Below are positions 49,171-60,075 of a stretch of DNA of 64,000 bases, one piece after another. A program made the position numbers and the translations under genes. Position 1 is the first letter of the stretch, and each line of letters begins with the position of its first letter. The notes below the pieces were generated by a model that was not told the origin of the DNA, searched no databases, and was given only the letters and a program-made list of their open reading frames with translations. The stretch is from Uranotaenia lowii (taxonomy: Eukaryota; Arthropoda; Insecta; Diptera; Culicidae), in contig NC_073691.1 of the NCBI RefSeq assembly GCF_029784155.1, positions 22,985,639 to 23,049,638 of the forward strand, read 5' to 3'.

Positions 49171-49396
49171 TTTTGCCTATATCGGTTCTGGTGGAGGTTT
49201 CAATAATGGAAGAAACAGAAAATAAAAAAGGAAACCTGAAAGAATACTTTTAATTGAGTGTTTTCAAAACAAGACAAAAAGGGCAAAAAGGTTTTTTACT
49301 CATTCTGATGCTGATGACAAACAGTCGGCCACCATATGTGAGCAAGGCCCCTTTTTGGAGATTGATTCCCTCATCACTCCTGGAACCGAACCGCCG

Positions 49397-49460
49397 GAAA
49401 CAAAAAAAAAAGCAGCCTCCTGGTAGTCCCCAGGAGGTGCCACAAGCGTAGGAAGGCTGA
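49397..49460 (+). repeat. Single hairpin-repeat unit
   Basis: 'CCTCCTGGTAGTCCCCAGG' and GTGCCACAAGCGTAGG match the units at 35884-36070. Confidence 0.6.
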
Positions 49461-49659
49461 CTATTGTAAGCGGATTGAAGCAGTAGCGGGTGCAACCTCG
49501 CTTTCCGCAAAACGGTGCTCCGGCTACAGCCAGCGGAAGCTGGACAGACACAGCTAGCATGCTGATGCAGGGCAGTCGAATCACCGAACAGCTCCGAACA
49601 GTGACGTTAAAAACATATTTAAAACGCTGTGAATCTTGTCAAGACTAAGGGAAAACTGA

Positions 49660-49770
49660 TTCTGAAAGTTTCAAGTTTCTGCGAATACCGTTTGGTGCAG
49701 AAAATGTGCCAACTACGTTTCAGCGTGATATCCCAAATAGGCGTTACATCTATTACAACTGCTCCAATTT
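49660..49770 (+). pseudogene. Ty3 RT fragment (PFG/FQ block)
   Basis: One frame encodes KFLRIPFGAENVPTTFQRDI, again as the end of a repeat B-like segment. A possible small zinc-finger scrap (CIGCRVGFKISDHLK) follows at about 49812. Confidence 0.55.
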
Positions 49771-49879
49771 CTTCGATTGTTATCCGTCAAAAAGGAGGAG
49801 CCAGACTTTGCCTGCATCGGTTGCAGAGTAGGTTTTAAGATATCAGACCATCTTAAAAGCATAGCATAGCATAGGTTTA

Positions 49880-50060
49880 TGATTTACTCTGGTGCTGTTG
49901 ACAAACAGTTGGCCACCAGATGTTATCGTGAGGATAGGGTAGATTTAGTATAAAAGATCAGAAGAATAAAGTGACAATCGTCAGTTGAGGATGAGAGTTG
50001 AAACTTGGTACTACAATTCCTTTCAATCCAAAACTGGTCCCAGAGGGTAAAACCTCTATT
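49880..50060 (+). mobile_element. LTR end of element with MGWF copy 6
   Basis: AATAAA at about 49966, then R/U5-like sequence with TGGTCCCAGAGGGTAAAA, ending at the PBS. Confidence 0.5.
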
Positions 50061-50073
50061 TGGCGACCGTGAC
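50061..50073 (+). promoter_or_regulatory. PBS, tRNA-Arg type (13 nt)
   Basis: TGGCGACCGTGAC, agreeing with 10169 and 15064 and then diverging. Confidence 0.6.
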
Positions 50074-50402
50074 GAAGAGCCACACTCTTCGATCCGAAGT
50101 CCAATAAAAAGCCGGAAAGAAGGCACAGGAACATCCAAAGGAAGAAGGTCCAAACTGGTCCAAGAAACACCCCGAGGAAGAAGGTCCCTTAAGTAACATA
50201 CTCAAAGAAGGTACAACTGCCCGAAAACACCCCGAGGAAGTAGGTTCAAACTCGCAAAGCGGAAAGGTCCTCAGAAAAAACCAGGTTGCAGAAAGGTCCC
50301 AAGAAGAGGGTCCACTTTAAGCAGCATTAGACAACTACCAAAAAGCGGAAGGAAACATCCAGGAGTCATCATCATCAAAAAACTTATATATCACATAGGA
50401 GC

Positions 50403-50612
50403 ATGGGATGGTTCACTGGAGACACCATCATCACGCACACTCATCATTTGGCACCAACGGAATAACGATTCATTGCGGGAGCCATCATCATCTTCGTTGC
50501 TAGTGTCCTATGCTATTTTTGCTTAAGGACACACAGCAAATGCCAGAAAGCGAGGATCCAACAGGCGGCACAGCGAGAGGTACAACTGAATAACATCAAA
50601 GTCTGCCAATAA
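50403..50612 (+). pseudogene. Small membrane protein, MGWF family (copy 6, one stop)
   Basis: 69 sense codons plus one internal TAA at codon 21. MGWFTGDTIITH opens it; after the stop the helix (AGAIIIFVASVLCYFCL) and a basic tail with QREVQLNNIKV follow in the same frame. The stop falls where related copies have Ile or Val. No ATG occurs in the 342 nt between PBS and this start; A at -3, G at +4. The gag of the element starts at 50928. Confidence 0.65.
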
Positions 50613-50613
50613 G

Positions 50614-50775
50614 ATGTGGGGCGAGCGGAAGGTCCCGGATATCGAACACATCAAGAAGATGGCGGCAGCGCTAAAGGCAACTGGCGAAAAGAAAAAAAAG
50701 AACTCCAGCAGAAGAATCCGGCCGGCAACGTTTATAGGTCAACGGAATAGCAGAATCGAAGGCGATAAAAAATAA
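50614..50775 (+). CDS. 53-codon basic ORF between MGWF copy 6 and gag
   Basis: Starts one nucleotide after the TAA of the membrane ORF (TAAGATG). Lys/Arg-rich (KKMAAALKATGEKKKK; SSRRIRPATF). Unrecognised. The tight stop-start arrangement could allow reinitiation. Not conserved in sequence in the 10-kb element. Confidence 0.3.
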   Translation: MWGERKVPDIEHIKKMAAALKATGEKKKKNSSRRIRPATFIGQRNSRIEGDKK

Positions 50776-50927
50776 ATTTTCCAAGTAAGTTAAAAGTAGA
50801 AAAATAGCAAAAAAAAATTTTTTTTAATTAGGGTAAGGATATGGAAAAAACAGTAAATGAATATAACTACTTGATTTAAAACCTTGAATAGTTTACTCTC
50901 TAATTTAAAAAAGGCTCCAAATAGGAG

Positions 50928-51212
50928 ATGTCTTGCATCAACACTAGTAAAAAAAAACTCAATGAGGGCAAAAAGACATATAATTTACTGGTCGATTTGA
51001 TCGAAAAAATCGATATAGAAAAAGACCAAAATTTTGCGTTCAAAGCTTTGCACCAAGTGTACGGCGAATTCTTGGTTATCGTTAGACAAAAACTAGACGA
51101 TAAAAGAAAATTAATAAGTCTAAGAAATTTAGCGAAAATTATCATAGCACCTAACAAGCTATATCAATCCAACACAATGACATTCGATATCAAACAAGCC
51201 ACAGGGATTAAT
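50928..51212 (+). pseudogene. Ty3 gag type 1, N-terminal part
   Basis: Lys/Asp-rich coil (LVDLIEKIDIEKDQNFAF; VIVRQKLDDKRKLI) and then MTFDIKQAT, which corresponds to PAFDIKTAT in the gag at 10971. It is cut right there by repeat A, as the gag at 15313 is cut by another repeat A copy. The order LTR-PBS-MGWF-gag is the same as at 9713-11801. Confidence 0.65.
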
Positions 51213-51420
51213 CGAATAGTTAAATCAACTATATTTATTGCTGAATGCATAAAATCGATCATACAATGATAATTGAATCTATTATACTTGTTGTCAATAC
51301 TACTATTCCGTCTTAAAAAAGAGTACAAATCGTGCCGGGAAAAAATCAACCGTTAATTTCTTTTTATTGCTTGGAAAAATTATAGTGGATGTATCCCACT
51401 CAGTGACTTAAGTGACCATG
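51212..51420 (+). repeat. Repeat A copy 7
   Basis: Contains the CAACTATATTTATTG and GTGCCGGGAAAAAATCAAC blocks; interrupts gag. Confidence 0.65.
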
Positions 51421-51779
51421 GTTAAAACCTGGATTTTCTTGGTTATACGATTTCAAACTGACTGTGGTAATTCTGTAATGAAATGACGAACATAGTGCGA
51501 ATTTTGCAAAAAAGAACCGGTACTAGTTCTCCGGTGATTATTCGAGTGACAGCACAATCGGCAGAGCACTTTTTGCATATTCTGGAAGCAAACAGATACA
51601 TGTCAATCATAAAAATACAGAACAGAAATCACACTGTAAAAAACCGAAGTTATGACTCGGATCATTATCGGGAACAACCAATCAGAGAGATGCGAAAAAA
51701 ATCGAAGCACACGCGTTGAAAGTGTTACCAAGAAGAGGATTCCAAGAGAACTTAAAGAATAACTGTAACAAAAACAGAT
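51421..51779. other. Unassigned interval
   Basis: A 78-codon frame (51483-51719) shows no family motif. No repeat recognised. Confidence 0.3.
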
Positions 51780-52205
51780 TGATGACCAAAAAATTGTTTT
51801 CCACAAACGGTTTTTGGGCCGTTGTTTCAACTGTTTGCAGAACTGTTCTTCCATACAAGTGTTTTAACAGTTTTTAACAGTTACAGTTTAACTGTAAATT
51901 TATATAACAAAAATTACAGTGAAGCGGCTTTTTTTTCAGACAACCACACCGCTGTTTGGCTTCCGCAACAACTGTTTTCAAGTTTGATCAAAAGCACATC
52001 CAATTTTCGAGCCCAACCGGTGAACACACAACCCTCAGAACTTAAATAAGACAGTGGAAAGTTGACAGATACGATTGCATGAAAAGCGAGCCCACCATAA
52101 TCGGCAATTTGACATTTCAAATTTCTCCGAGTACCGTTCGGTGCCAAAAATGTACCAACCACGTTTCAGCGTGATATCCAAAATCGACGTTCCATCTGTC
52201 ACAAA
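51780..52205 (+). repeat. Repeat B copy, with RT block
   Basis: Begins with a repeat A-like start ('TTTTCCACAAACGGTTTTTGG', 'CTGTTTGCAGAAC'), then becomes repeat B and ends in FKFLRVPFGAKNVPTTFQR. It is the clearest sign that repeats A and B share their 5' end. Confidence 0.65.
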
Positions 52206-52680
52206 TAAATAGAACAAAAACAGTAACAAAAAACAGAAAATAGATTCTCTCCATTGAACATTCTACGGACAGGAGGGATGTACATTAATCCCGTGACAAT
52301 TGTGAATGGTGTGGTCAGTAAGCTAGACTTCATTGAGCCATTCCAAAAAAATCCTTTCAGGAAAAACGTGTTGTTACGCTGATTACATCGAAGACTTCTC
52401 TGCCACAGAACTGATCGAAATTTATTGGATTAATCCTCCTGGTGTACAAGAAGTTTTAACCAACCCGTCTCAGAAGCCTATCAAAAAAGTGTTTGGGACT
52501 ATGAAGCCTAGCAATTGGACTCAACTCGTGAAGGTTTTTTAAGTGTGACTCAGGTTGGCGCCCTATGGGCACCAGTGTTCCATTTTAGTTTTATTAGTCC
52601 TAAATATAATAAAATACGAGCGATTGGCAATAGTAACACATAAAATCCATCCTCATACTGATTGAAATTAGCCTGTTGCT
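52206..52680 (+). other. Unassigned interval with short frames
   Basis: 52333-52542 is a 69-codon frame (IDYINPP-like; NPSQKPIKKVFGTMKPSNW) not recognised. SGWRPMGTS at about 52548-52575 recalls the GWRLLGT family. Confidence 0.25.
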
Positions 52681-52689
52681 AATATGAAA

Positions 52690-52915
52690 CCCCTATTCTG
52701 AGAAAAAGAAACTGTCAAACCGTACATGCCGAGTAAAAAACGCCATTTTGTTTCGGATCGTTGGCGTGAGCGGTCGCGGAAAAAGTGTGTGCCCTGAAAC
52801 TGGCCACAAGTGCCATGGGAAAAAGCGGGTTTACCGGAAGGTTCTGCAAATACATACATCCCGACTACAATATGAATTTGAACAACGACATCGCTCTTAT
52901 ACGTGTTAACAACAC
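52690..52915 (+). pseudogene. Serine-protease-like exon scrap, copy 1
   Basis: Near the end the frame reads YIHPDYNMNLNNDIALIRVN (52851-52910), the region around the catalytic Asp of trypsin-like (S1) proteases. The upstream His motif (TAAHC) and the downstream GDSGGP are absent. The whole interval is duplicated at 53160-53415. It then runs into repeat B. Confidence 0.5.
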
Positions 52916-53118
52916 ACTGTTTTCAAGTTTGATCAAAAGCACTTCCAATTTTCGAGCCCAACAAGTGAACACGCAACCCTCAGAACTCGAATAAGACAGT
53001 GGAAGGTTGGCAGATACGATTGCATAACAAGCGAGCCCGCTATAATCGGCGATTCGACATTTCAAATTTCTTCGAGTACCGTTTGGTGCCAAAAAATGTA
53101 CCAACCACGTTTCAGGTG
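52915..53118 (+). repeat. Repeat B copy, partial, with RT block
   Basis: Starts inside repeat B ('TTTTCAAGTTTGATCAAAAG') and ends with the FLRVPFGAK...F block. Confidence 0.65.
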
Positions 53119-53159
53119 TCTTTTCAGGAAAAACGTTTTGTTACGCTGATAACATCAAA

Positions 53160-53415
53160 CTGAGAAAAAGAAAGGGAGCGTATATTGAAGCTGTCAAACC
53201 GTCCACGCAGAGAAGAAACGCCATTTTGTTTTGGATCGTTGGCGTGAATGGTCGCGCCCTGAAACTAGCCACAAGTGCCGTGAGAAAAAGCGGATTTTAC
53301 CGGTGGGTTCTGTAGAGGCAACAAAGGGAACCAAGTATATTTCCCAGGAAAAATACATACATCCTACCTACAATATGAATTTGAACAACGACATCGCTCT
53401 TATCGAAGGCAGAGG
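53160..53415 (+). pseudogene. Serine-protease-like exon scrap, copy 2
   Basis: One open frame reads LPVGSVEATKGTKY and then KYIHPTYNMNLNNDIALIE, consistent with about 45 residues around the catalytic Asp of an S1 protease. Compared with copy 1 it keeps a 60-bp stretch that copy 1 has lost. No His or Ser box. Probably a captured or decayed host exon. Confidence 0.55.
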
Positions 53416-53739
53416 TACCAATAGTGCCATCCAATCGGCATCCCAGGCGTAGGGCGGCTGACTATCGAAGCACAACCATTTTAAGAAATAGGTTGATAGT
53501 TGCACAGATAGACGCGCAAGGTGCCGGGCCGATCCGAGCGGTAGACGAACCACCAAAAATACCAACAATTGCACGGGGCGCACATCAAGAAATCTGATGC
53601 CCACTAGAGCAAAGTTCGAACGAGTTATCTTGATCGGCATTGGAAAGGGATAAGAAGTCATCAGTTTTTAAAATTTATCGCTAAGTGTTACACAAGTGAT
53701 GAACCAGTTATCATTATCAGATCGGTTCGATTTGTTTCC

Positions 53740-53945
53740 CTGTGCGTGGCAATGCTCTGGAAACGCCTCACCTTCGTCCAAACTGTGCGAGGCGACACAG
53801 TTAATGAATTCGAGACTCTGAAACGGAAACTTCCTCCGATGTCAATCCCGGACGAAGTAGGATACTACCTCGACGGCATCCCAAGTAACAATTTTAGCTT
53901 TATTATGGTCAGCAAAATATCGTTTGGACTATCGCATAAATCTTC
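53740..53945 (+). pseudogene. Gag-like fragment
   Basis: Frame with LTFVQTVRGDTVNEFETL and IPDEVGYYLDGIPSNNF, resembling the capsid C-terminal region ('GES/T-x-x-EF ... GLP/IP') of Ty3 gags. Isolated. Confidence 0.4.
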
Positions 53946-54690
53946 ATAAAAAGCTAAAGCGCATTTTATAACATCATCTGGACTCTAATAAAGCCAAAAT
54001 CAGGCTATTTGGCCCTACCCTAGAAACGTCATCAAGACATATAATTGTTGGTCATCAATGTTGGTCACCAAAGCTTTTAAAAAGCTATTATAAAATTTTA
54101 GAAAAAATTATAGAAATTTTTGTTTTTTTTTTCGGTTCTGTCAGTTCCCGGAGTTTTTTTTTTATTTTTTTCCAGCAACCATAATGGTTGATGAATGATG
54201 ATTGCATTATTCAGATATGATCTGGTAAAATTAATAGCTAAAAAAACCAATGTTTTAACCATATATTGAGCTTCTTTTCTACTGCCAGTCAAGATTTTAG
54301 GTAAAATGTATGTGAAATAGTATCTTAAAATAAATGCGCCTCGTCAAATCTGATGGTTAATCATGATGGAATTGATGGAAAAAGGCCTGGAAAAATATTT
54401 TCCAATGCTTGCATTGTGAATCCATCAACATGGCGTCATTTTGTGCCCTTCGATTTTGCAACCAACATGGCGTGAGTCAATTCATAGTTTTATTATGGTT
54501 TAATGATGACCCCAAAAAAAGCTACGATTTGACGTTTCTCTCGCAAGCCAACCAATTACACGCTAAGGTTGAGTTCCTCATTTCTGAGTTGTTAATCATT
54601 AGTACAGTAAATGAGGACAGACTTTTTGAATGCAAAGGGATTGGTTTTGAATGACCCGTGGAATAAATCATGAGTTGAAGTCAAATTTTG
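53946..54690. other. Interval without recognised gene
   Basis: AT-rich. ATGGCG words at 54433 and 54466 foreshadow the palindromic array. Nothing else seen. Confidence 0.4.
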
Positions 54691-54696
54691 TTGTCT

Positions 54697-56100
54697 GACG
54701 CCATCTTGAAATCCAAGATGGCGGCTTCCGCTAAACTTTAAAATGGTGTAAATGACTTGAAATCGCATGAAACCCCAACAAAATGGGTATCGGGTGAAAG
54801 GGCTAAACGAGTAGAAGTTGAATTTCGCTATCAGACGCCATCTTGAAATCCAAAATGGCGGCATCCGCTCAACTTTTAATGCTTAATGCTGACAAAAAGT
54901 CGCATTAAACCACCACTATACGGGTATTGGGTGAAAGGGCTAAACTAGAAGTCGATTTTTTTTCTTTCCGACGCCATCTTGAAATCCAAGATGGCAGCTT
55001 CCACTGAATTTAAAATACTGTTAATCAATGAAAATCGCTTGAACACAACTTTTTTCACGTAATACTACATTAAAACTACTATTTTAAGACAATTTAGATC
55101 ATTTTAAATCACTTTTATTATTTTTCCATTATGTTTCTAATGCATTTAGCACTTTTCTTGTTTTGTTTATAGTTTTTGTTTTTTTTTTTGCCATTTATGT
55201 AACTCTATTATTCCTATCTTGCTTTTATGTTTAAATTGTATTGGTCTTATTCTTGCGAAAACTATAAGGTTATGTTGTTTCTGTTAACCGTCTGATTTAG
55301 GCACATGTGCCAAATTCGATGTTGCCAAAATCGAATGTTGCCAAAAACGAACGGGGTCTGTATTGTGGTGGTTTTTGTGGGATTTTCAGTCACTTACAGA
55401 TTTTCAGAGAAACGCGAAAACAGATATTTGACTTCTATCATTTAGCCTTAGCACCCAATATAATAAATTTGGGAGTTTCATGCTATTTTCATTCATTTAC
55501 AGTATTTTTAAGTTCAGCTGAAGCCACCATCTTGGATTTCACGATAGCGTCAGAATGCAAAAATAAACTTTTTAAGCTTATCCCAATTGACAAACACCCA
55601 TACTTGGAGGTTTCATGCGATATTCAATGATTTAAAGCATTTTTAAAGTTTATAGAAAGCTGCCATCTTGGATTTCAAGATGGCGTAAGATAGCAATATT
55701 CGACTTCTACTCGTTAAGCCCTTCCACCCAATACCACCTGGGTTTCATGTCATTTTAAGTCATTTACTACATTTTAAAGTTTAGCGGAAGCCGCCATCTT
55801 GGATTTCAAGATGGCGTCTGATAGCGAAATTCAACTTCTACCGGTTGATTTCTTTCAACTTATACCCCTATAATATAGGTTTTATGCGACTTTCAGTCAT
55901 TTACAGTATTTTCAAGTTGAGTGGTAGCCGCCATCTTGGATTTAAGATGGCGACGGGCAACGAAATTTGACTTCTACTCTTATTCTACTCTCTTATTACT
56001 TTCACCTAATAACCATATTGTGAAGGTTTCACGATATTTTCAGTAATGTACAGCTTTGAAAATAAAAGCGGAAGCCGCCATCTTGAATTAATGATGGCGT
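54697..56100. mobile_element. Inverted tandem array of palindromes (foldback-like)
   Basis: Eight imperfect palindromes of the form CCATCTTG-gattt-CAAGATGG at about 54697, 54837, 54971, 55523, 55659, 55789, 55928 and 56074. They lie in units of 130-146 bp. The three left units run in one direction, the five right units in the opposite one, around a centre of about 500 bp (55000-55510). Long inverted repeats made of tandem subunits are the architecture of foldback transposons. The half-site AAGATGGCGGC equals the YY1 consensus. No transposase is present. Confidence 0.65.
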
Positions 56101-56340
56101 CAAGCAACAATTTTTTTTCCTACTCCTACTTTTTCCCTTTCACTTAATACTCATATTGTAAAGATATTCATACCACTTTCGGTGATTTCAAGTTTTCAAA
56201 GATGAATTTTTTTAATTTTAACTCAAAACCAACACGCATAGCTTACCAAAAATGTGTAAAAATGGGAGTTCCAATTCAAATATGTGCTATCTAATCTGAG
56301 CGTGTCCTGTTTTGACATCTTGATCGAGAACTGTCACTAA

Positions 56341-56584
56341 GTTTTATGGCGGTTTAATAATCATGCACTGAGTGCTATTATAAAACATGCAAAAGAAAGC
56401 TTGGAGCAAACTTCTAGGTTTGTGTTTTATTACAGTTTAAAAAAAGCATTCACAACTCTTTCAAAATAACTAAAACAGCATGTTTAATAAAAGTTTTATT
56501 AACGTTTTCAAAACCATCTGAAAACATATGGTCGTAAAAAAATTATAAGCATTCTGCATGACCATAATAAAACCGCCATAAAAC
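56341..56584. mobile_element. Small inverted-repeat element
   Basis: GTTTTATGGCGGTTTAATAA (56341) is matched in inverse at 56556-56584 (ACCATAATAAAACCGCCATA). About 244 bp, no coding. Target duplication not established. Perhaps a MITE. Confidence 0.5.
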
Positions 56585-56794
56585 GAGCTGCACAAAAAAA
56601 TGCCATAATTAAACCATGATAAAACTTCCTAATGCTAGTTGGCATAATCTGTGTTACTTGGGATGGGAACCGTATCTGAGGCTCATCTACGCGTTCTCGG
56701 AATCCCCGGACATTATGGCAGGGTAATAAAAAATTAAAGAAACAGAAATAGAACGTGCAAATCCAAGCCGTATAATAAAGGCTGGGGCACGGAA

Positions 56795-57220
56795 AATTAA
56801 TGCATAAAATCAATCATAAAAGTATAGTTGAATCTATTATACTTCTTATTCGCCAATTCACGGTCTTCTAAAAGTACAAATTGTTCCGGGAAAAAATCAA
56901 CGGACAATTTCCTCTTATTACTAAGTAAAATAACAGTGGCTGTTTTTTGAAGGATACTTCTCCTAAACATTCTCGAGAGCCTTCAATAGTTACGAGAATA
57001 GACAGAATCGGTCATCCGGTTCATTCAATATTTTAGACGGGCTAAGATGACCCAGATTTTTTGCTTGTCAAAAATAGACCAAACTTGGGTTCATTCCGCC
57101 TAAACAAAACCTCTGGGAAAGTTAATAGTTGAGAGAACATTTCAAGGTAAAGACAAAGCATTAATCAGACAAAGATTACACTACGGTTTACATTTTTAGT
57201 CAGAGGGAAGTCCAGTCTGG
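56795..57220 (+). repeat. Repeat A copy 8
   Basis: Long but diverged copy (TTGTTCCGGGAAAAAATCAA near 56879; CCTTCAATAG...ATCGGTCAT near 56982). Confidence 0.6.
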
Positions 57221-57949
57221 AGTAAAGATCTGAAACGTTCCAATAAGTATACTGGATCCTAGGTTTACCAAAAACAAACAAAAATAAAACGACGATTGTG
57301 TTGGATAAAAGCTCTCAAACCGACTTTTGATTTTTCAACAACGAAATCTTGTTCAAAATTTAGACCTGGTGTCATATTTGATCTATCAGCTGTAATTTTT
57401 GTGATCTGGCGATTCTAACGCAAAAATGTCAGTTTTGATTTGCGTAGAACAAAAATTTATATATTTAAAAACCAGTAGTGGTTTCAAACATAAATATGTG
57501 GCCTTCCCCTTTCAAAAACTCCTTTTGCAAAAAACAAAATCCATCGTTAAACCTAGTACACTTTTTTTAAAGATTAAAGGTGATAATTTATCTTGACTTA
57601 GTGTCATTCATTTACAGTGTCTTTTAAATCAATTTATGTAGATAAATAGGCATTTTGTAATGTGCCAAATACTTTTGTCCAACGAAAAGTGGGGAATTTA
57701 AACGTTCTCTTTCCTTCTTGTTGTGGCAGCAGAGTGATCAACATTGTGAATTTCGTGTGCATAGAAAGAAAAAATAGCACAGAAATTATCCAGACAGAAA
57801 ATTATTTGAATATCACCTTCGATTAAGAGTTACGTTTAATAAATGCGATTAGTTATTTTATGCCGAGTTTTTTTGTCCTGCAGGGTGCTTAACTGTTTAC
57901 TTAACAATCCGTTGCCAAAATGTCAACACACAAACGGGTAGTTTTTAAC
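57221..57949. other. Interval without recognised gene
   Basis: No open frame longer than about 60 codons with any family motif, no shared repeat noted. Confidence 0.4.
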
Positions 57950-60075
57950 CTTGTTTTGGTAAACAAAACTCGTTGTTTTGTTCAACATTTCACTGTTGAA
58001 ACAAATTCAAACAAACTTTCTTCTTCCGGCTGACGACTGCAATTTTAGCACGATATTTTCGATTTCTTGAAGCACCCAAGTTCTGATCCCTGCTCACCAT
58101 TCCCCAAACAAATCCACCGTAGTTAACGAAATAAACACACTCGGTGCATCGAATTATTTTCTTCCACTCTCCAGAATCACATTCAACTTTACGCCGACGA
58201 AGTAGGCCACCACTGTGTGAAAATATTTTCAACCGGCTTGACATTCAAAAAAGAAAAAAAAAACTAACTAGCGGCACCCATTTTTTCGATGTTTATCACT
58301 CGTTCACCCCTTTTAATGTGTCACGGTTTTTAGCAATTTCACTTCAAAATGAATCACTTTTAAAGGGCTTACCCATCAAGATCCAACGACTAGCCCCCGG
58401 ATTATGGCGGCAGACAGCTGCGATGGATTCCCGTTTGCTGCAGGCTTGCCATCAAGAGTGAGGTTAGGATTTGGTCCCATGTCTGCCGGATGTCCGGGTC
58501 GGTCATCTCCGGCACACCGGGAAAGTAACCTTCCAGCGATCGAAAAAAGAAAAACAAAAGCGATCCATTAGAAAGATTATAACACAAGTAAATATCAGTG
58601 GAAAAATTAATCTATTAAATGAAACTCACCAGCCACGTGGCGGCACAAACTCATAACGCGTCCTAGTCAGCAGCTGGTCGATAGTGGAATGGACGATTGT
58701 GTTGTTTTTTTTCTTTCTTCTGCCGCGACTTTGTGGGTCTACCTAGCTACACTCTTAGGCGGAGATACTCAATTGTGGTAATAATTTCTACCCATAAGAG
58801 AGATTTCATCAGATTCATTTTTAAATCGAATTTCCGTTCTAGAATGCAATGAAAGTCGTTTGTTCTTCGATGGTGATTATTTGATATTGTAACGACTTTG
58901 TGACCTCGGTCACCCGCGTCTTGTTTGCCAATTGTAGACAAATATTGAAATGTGGCTTTTTCAGTGTCAGATAGGTAAGCAGAAAGTTCATCGAAACATT
59001 TCCTTGAGGGGTGTAGGTTAGGGTTACCATATCGCGCAATGCTAAAAAGAGTACAATGATAAAAAAAAAATCGAAAAAAGTAAGATAAACGCTAAGAAAA
59101 TCAAAATGAAACCGATTTATTCAAAGTCTTTCAAATGCTGTCAATTTGTTGGGAGTAAAAGGTAAGATTTACCATTCCAGATTGCCTGCTTTTTGCAAAC
59201 AAATAAATAAAGCCCGATCCGGTTCGGTTTCCCAGATATCTACACTACACTTTCTTACATAGTGCATGATTTTTGAACTTGTTTAATCGAAAGACACGTG
59301 CAAACATTTTTTTTAGAAATGGAAATTTAAACTGAGTATCACTGACTTTTTCTCTTGAATTTTCATAAGAAAAGCATGGAGTTTGTTCAGACTTGCCCGG
59401 TTTTTTAACTGAAAATTTTAAAATCCAATGCCCGAATTTTGCAAGAGTTCTGGGTAGAAATTCCTGGATTTGCTCGACTAGAAAACGCTAAGAAAATATT
59501 CTGAGAAAATTAGGTATGACGTATATGATAATTATAAATTTTCTGATAAACTTTTTTCAACTAATGAAAAGAGAAAAGTCAGGGTCTGAATATTCCTATT
59601 TGGATTCTTCGAAGCAAAATTTTTAGATGTTATGCTGACAAACCACACCAAACCCAATAAAAAATTGGTTTCAAAATGAGATTTTAGGCGCGTATATTTC
59701 CATTGCCCAAACTAAACGTAAGATTTGTGCGCTTCGAAGCATTTCAGTATAATGCTTTAGTCCTCTTTGATAACTGTTTGGGGGTTTATTGCATACTCAA
59801 AGGTGCTTTTTGTTTGTTTTGTTTGTTTACCACTTTAAAAGGTGATAAACAGACTTCAAATATTGAAAAAATAAGTTCATTTTTCTGAGTTAATAGCTCT
59901 CATTAAAAAAGAGTACATTTCGTAAAATTTCACAAAAAGAAGAGTACGCCCATTTTTCGATCGAAAAAGAGTACATGTACTCTTGAAAGAGTACGTATGG
60001 TAACCCTAGTGTAGGTTAGACAAATAACGAAATTGTTTACAGGTAAGTATATCTGCACATAAAATAGGTTTTGGA
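57950..60075 (-). other. Duplicated module, copy 2, split by a hAT-like element
   Basis: Collinear with 17170-18150: shared landmarks include 'TTTATCACTCGTTCAC', 'GTGAGGTTAGGATTTGG', 'CCGGGAAAGTA', 'TGGAATGGACGA' and GGTGTAGGT. On the minus strand an exon-like segment (58545 down to 58415) ends in the same GTAAGC donor; its acceptor AG seems mutated. The insertion 59019-60008 interrupts it. Gene identity unknown. Confidence 0.4.
59019..60008. mobile_element. hAT-like non-autonomous DNA transposon (990 bp)
   Basis: Perfect 13-bp terminal inverted repeats TAGGGTTACCATA / TATGGTAACCCTA, flanked by the 8-bp direct repeat GTGTAGGT (59011-59018 and 60009-60016). An 8-bp duplication is typical of the hAT superfamily. 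Several AAGAGTAC words lie close to both ends (for example 59048, 59917, 59941, 59967, 59987), like subterminal transposase sites. No transposase ORF. The unoccupied site is preserved in the paralogous module at 18082-18089. Confidence 0.85.
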
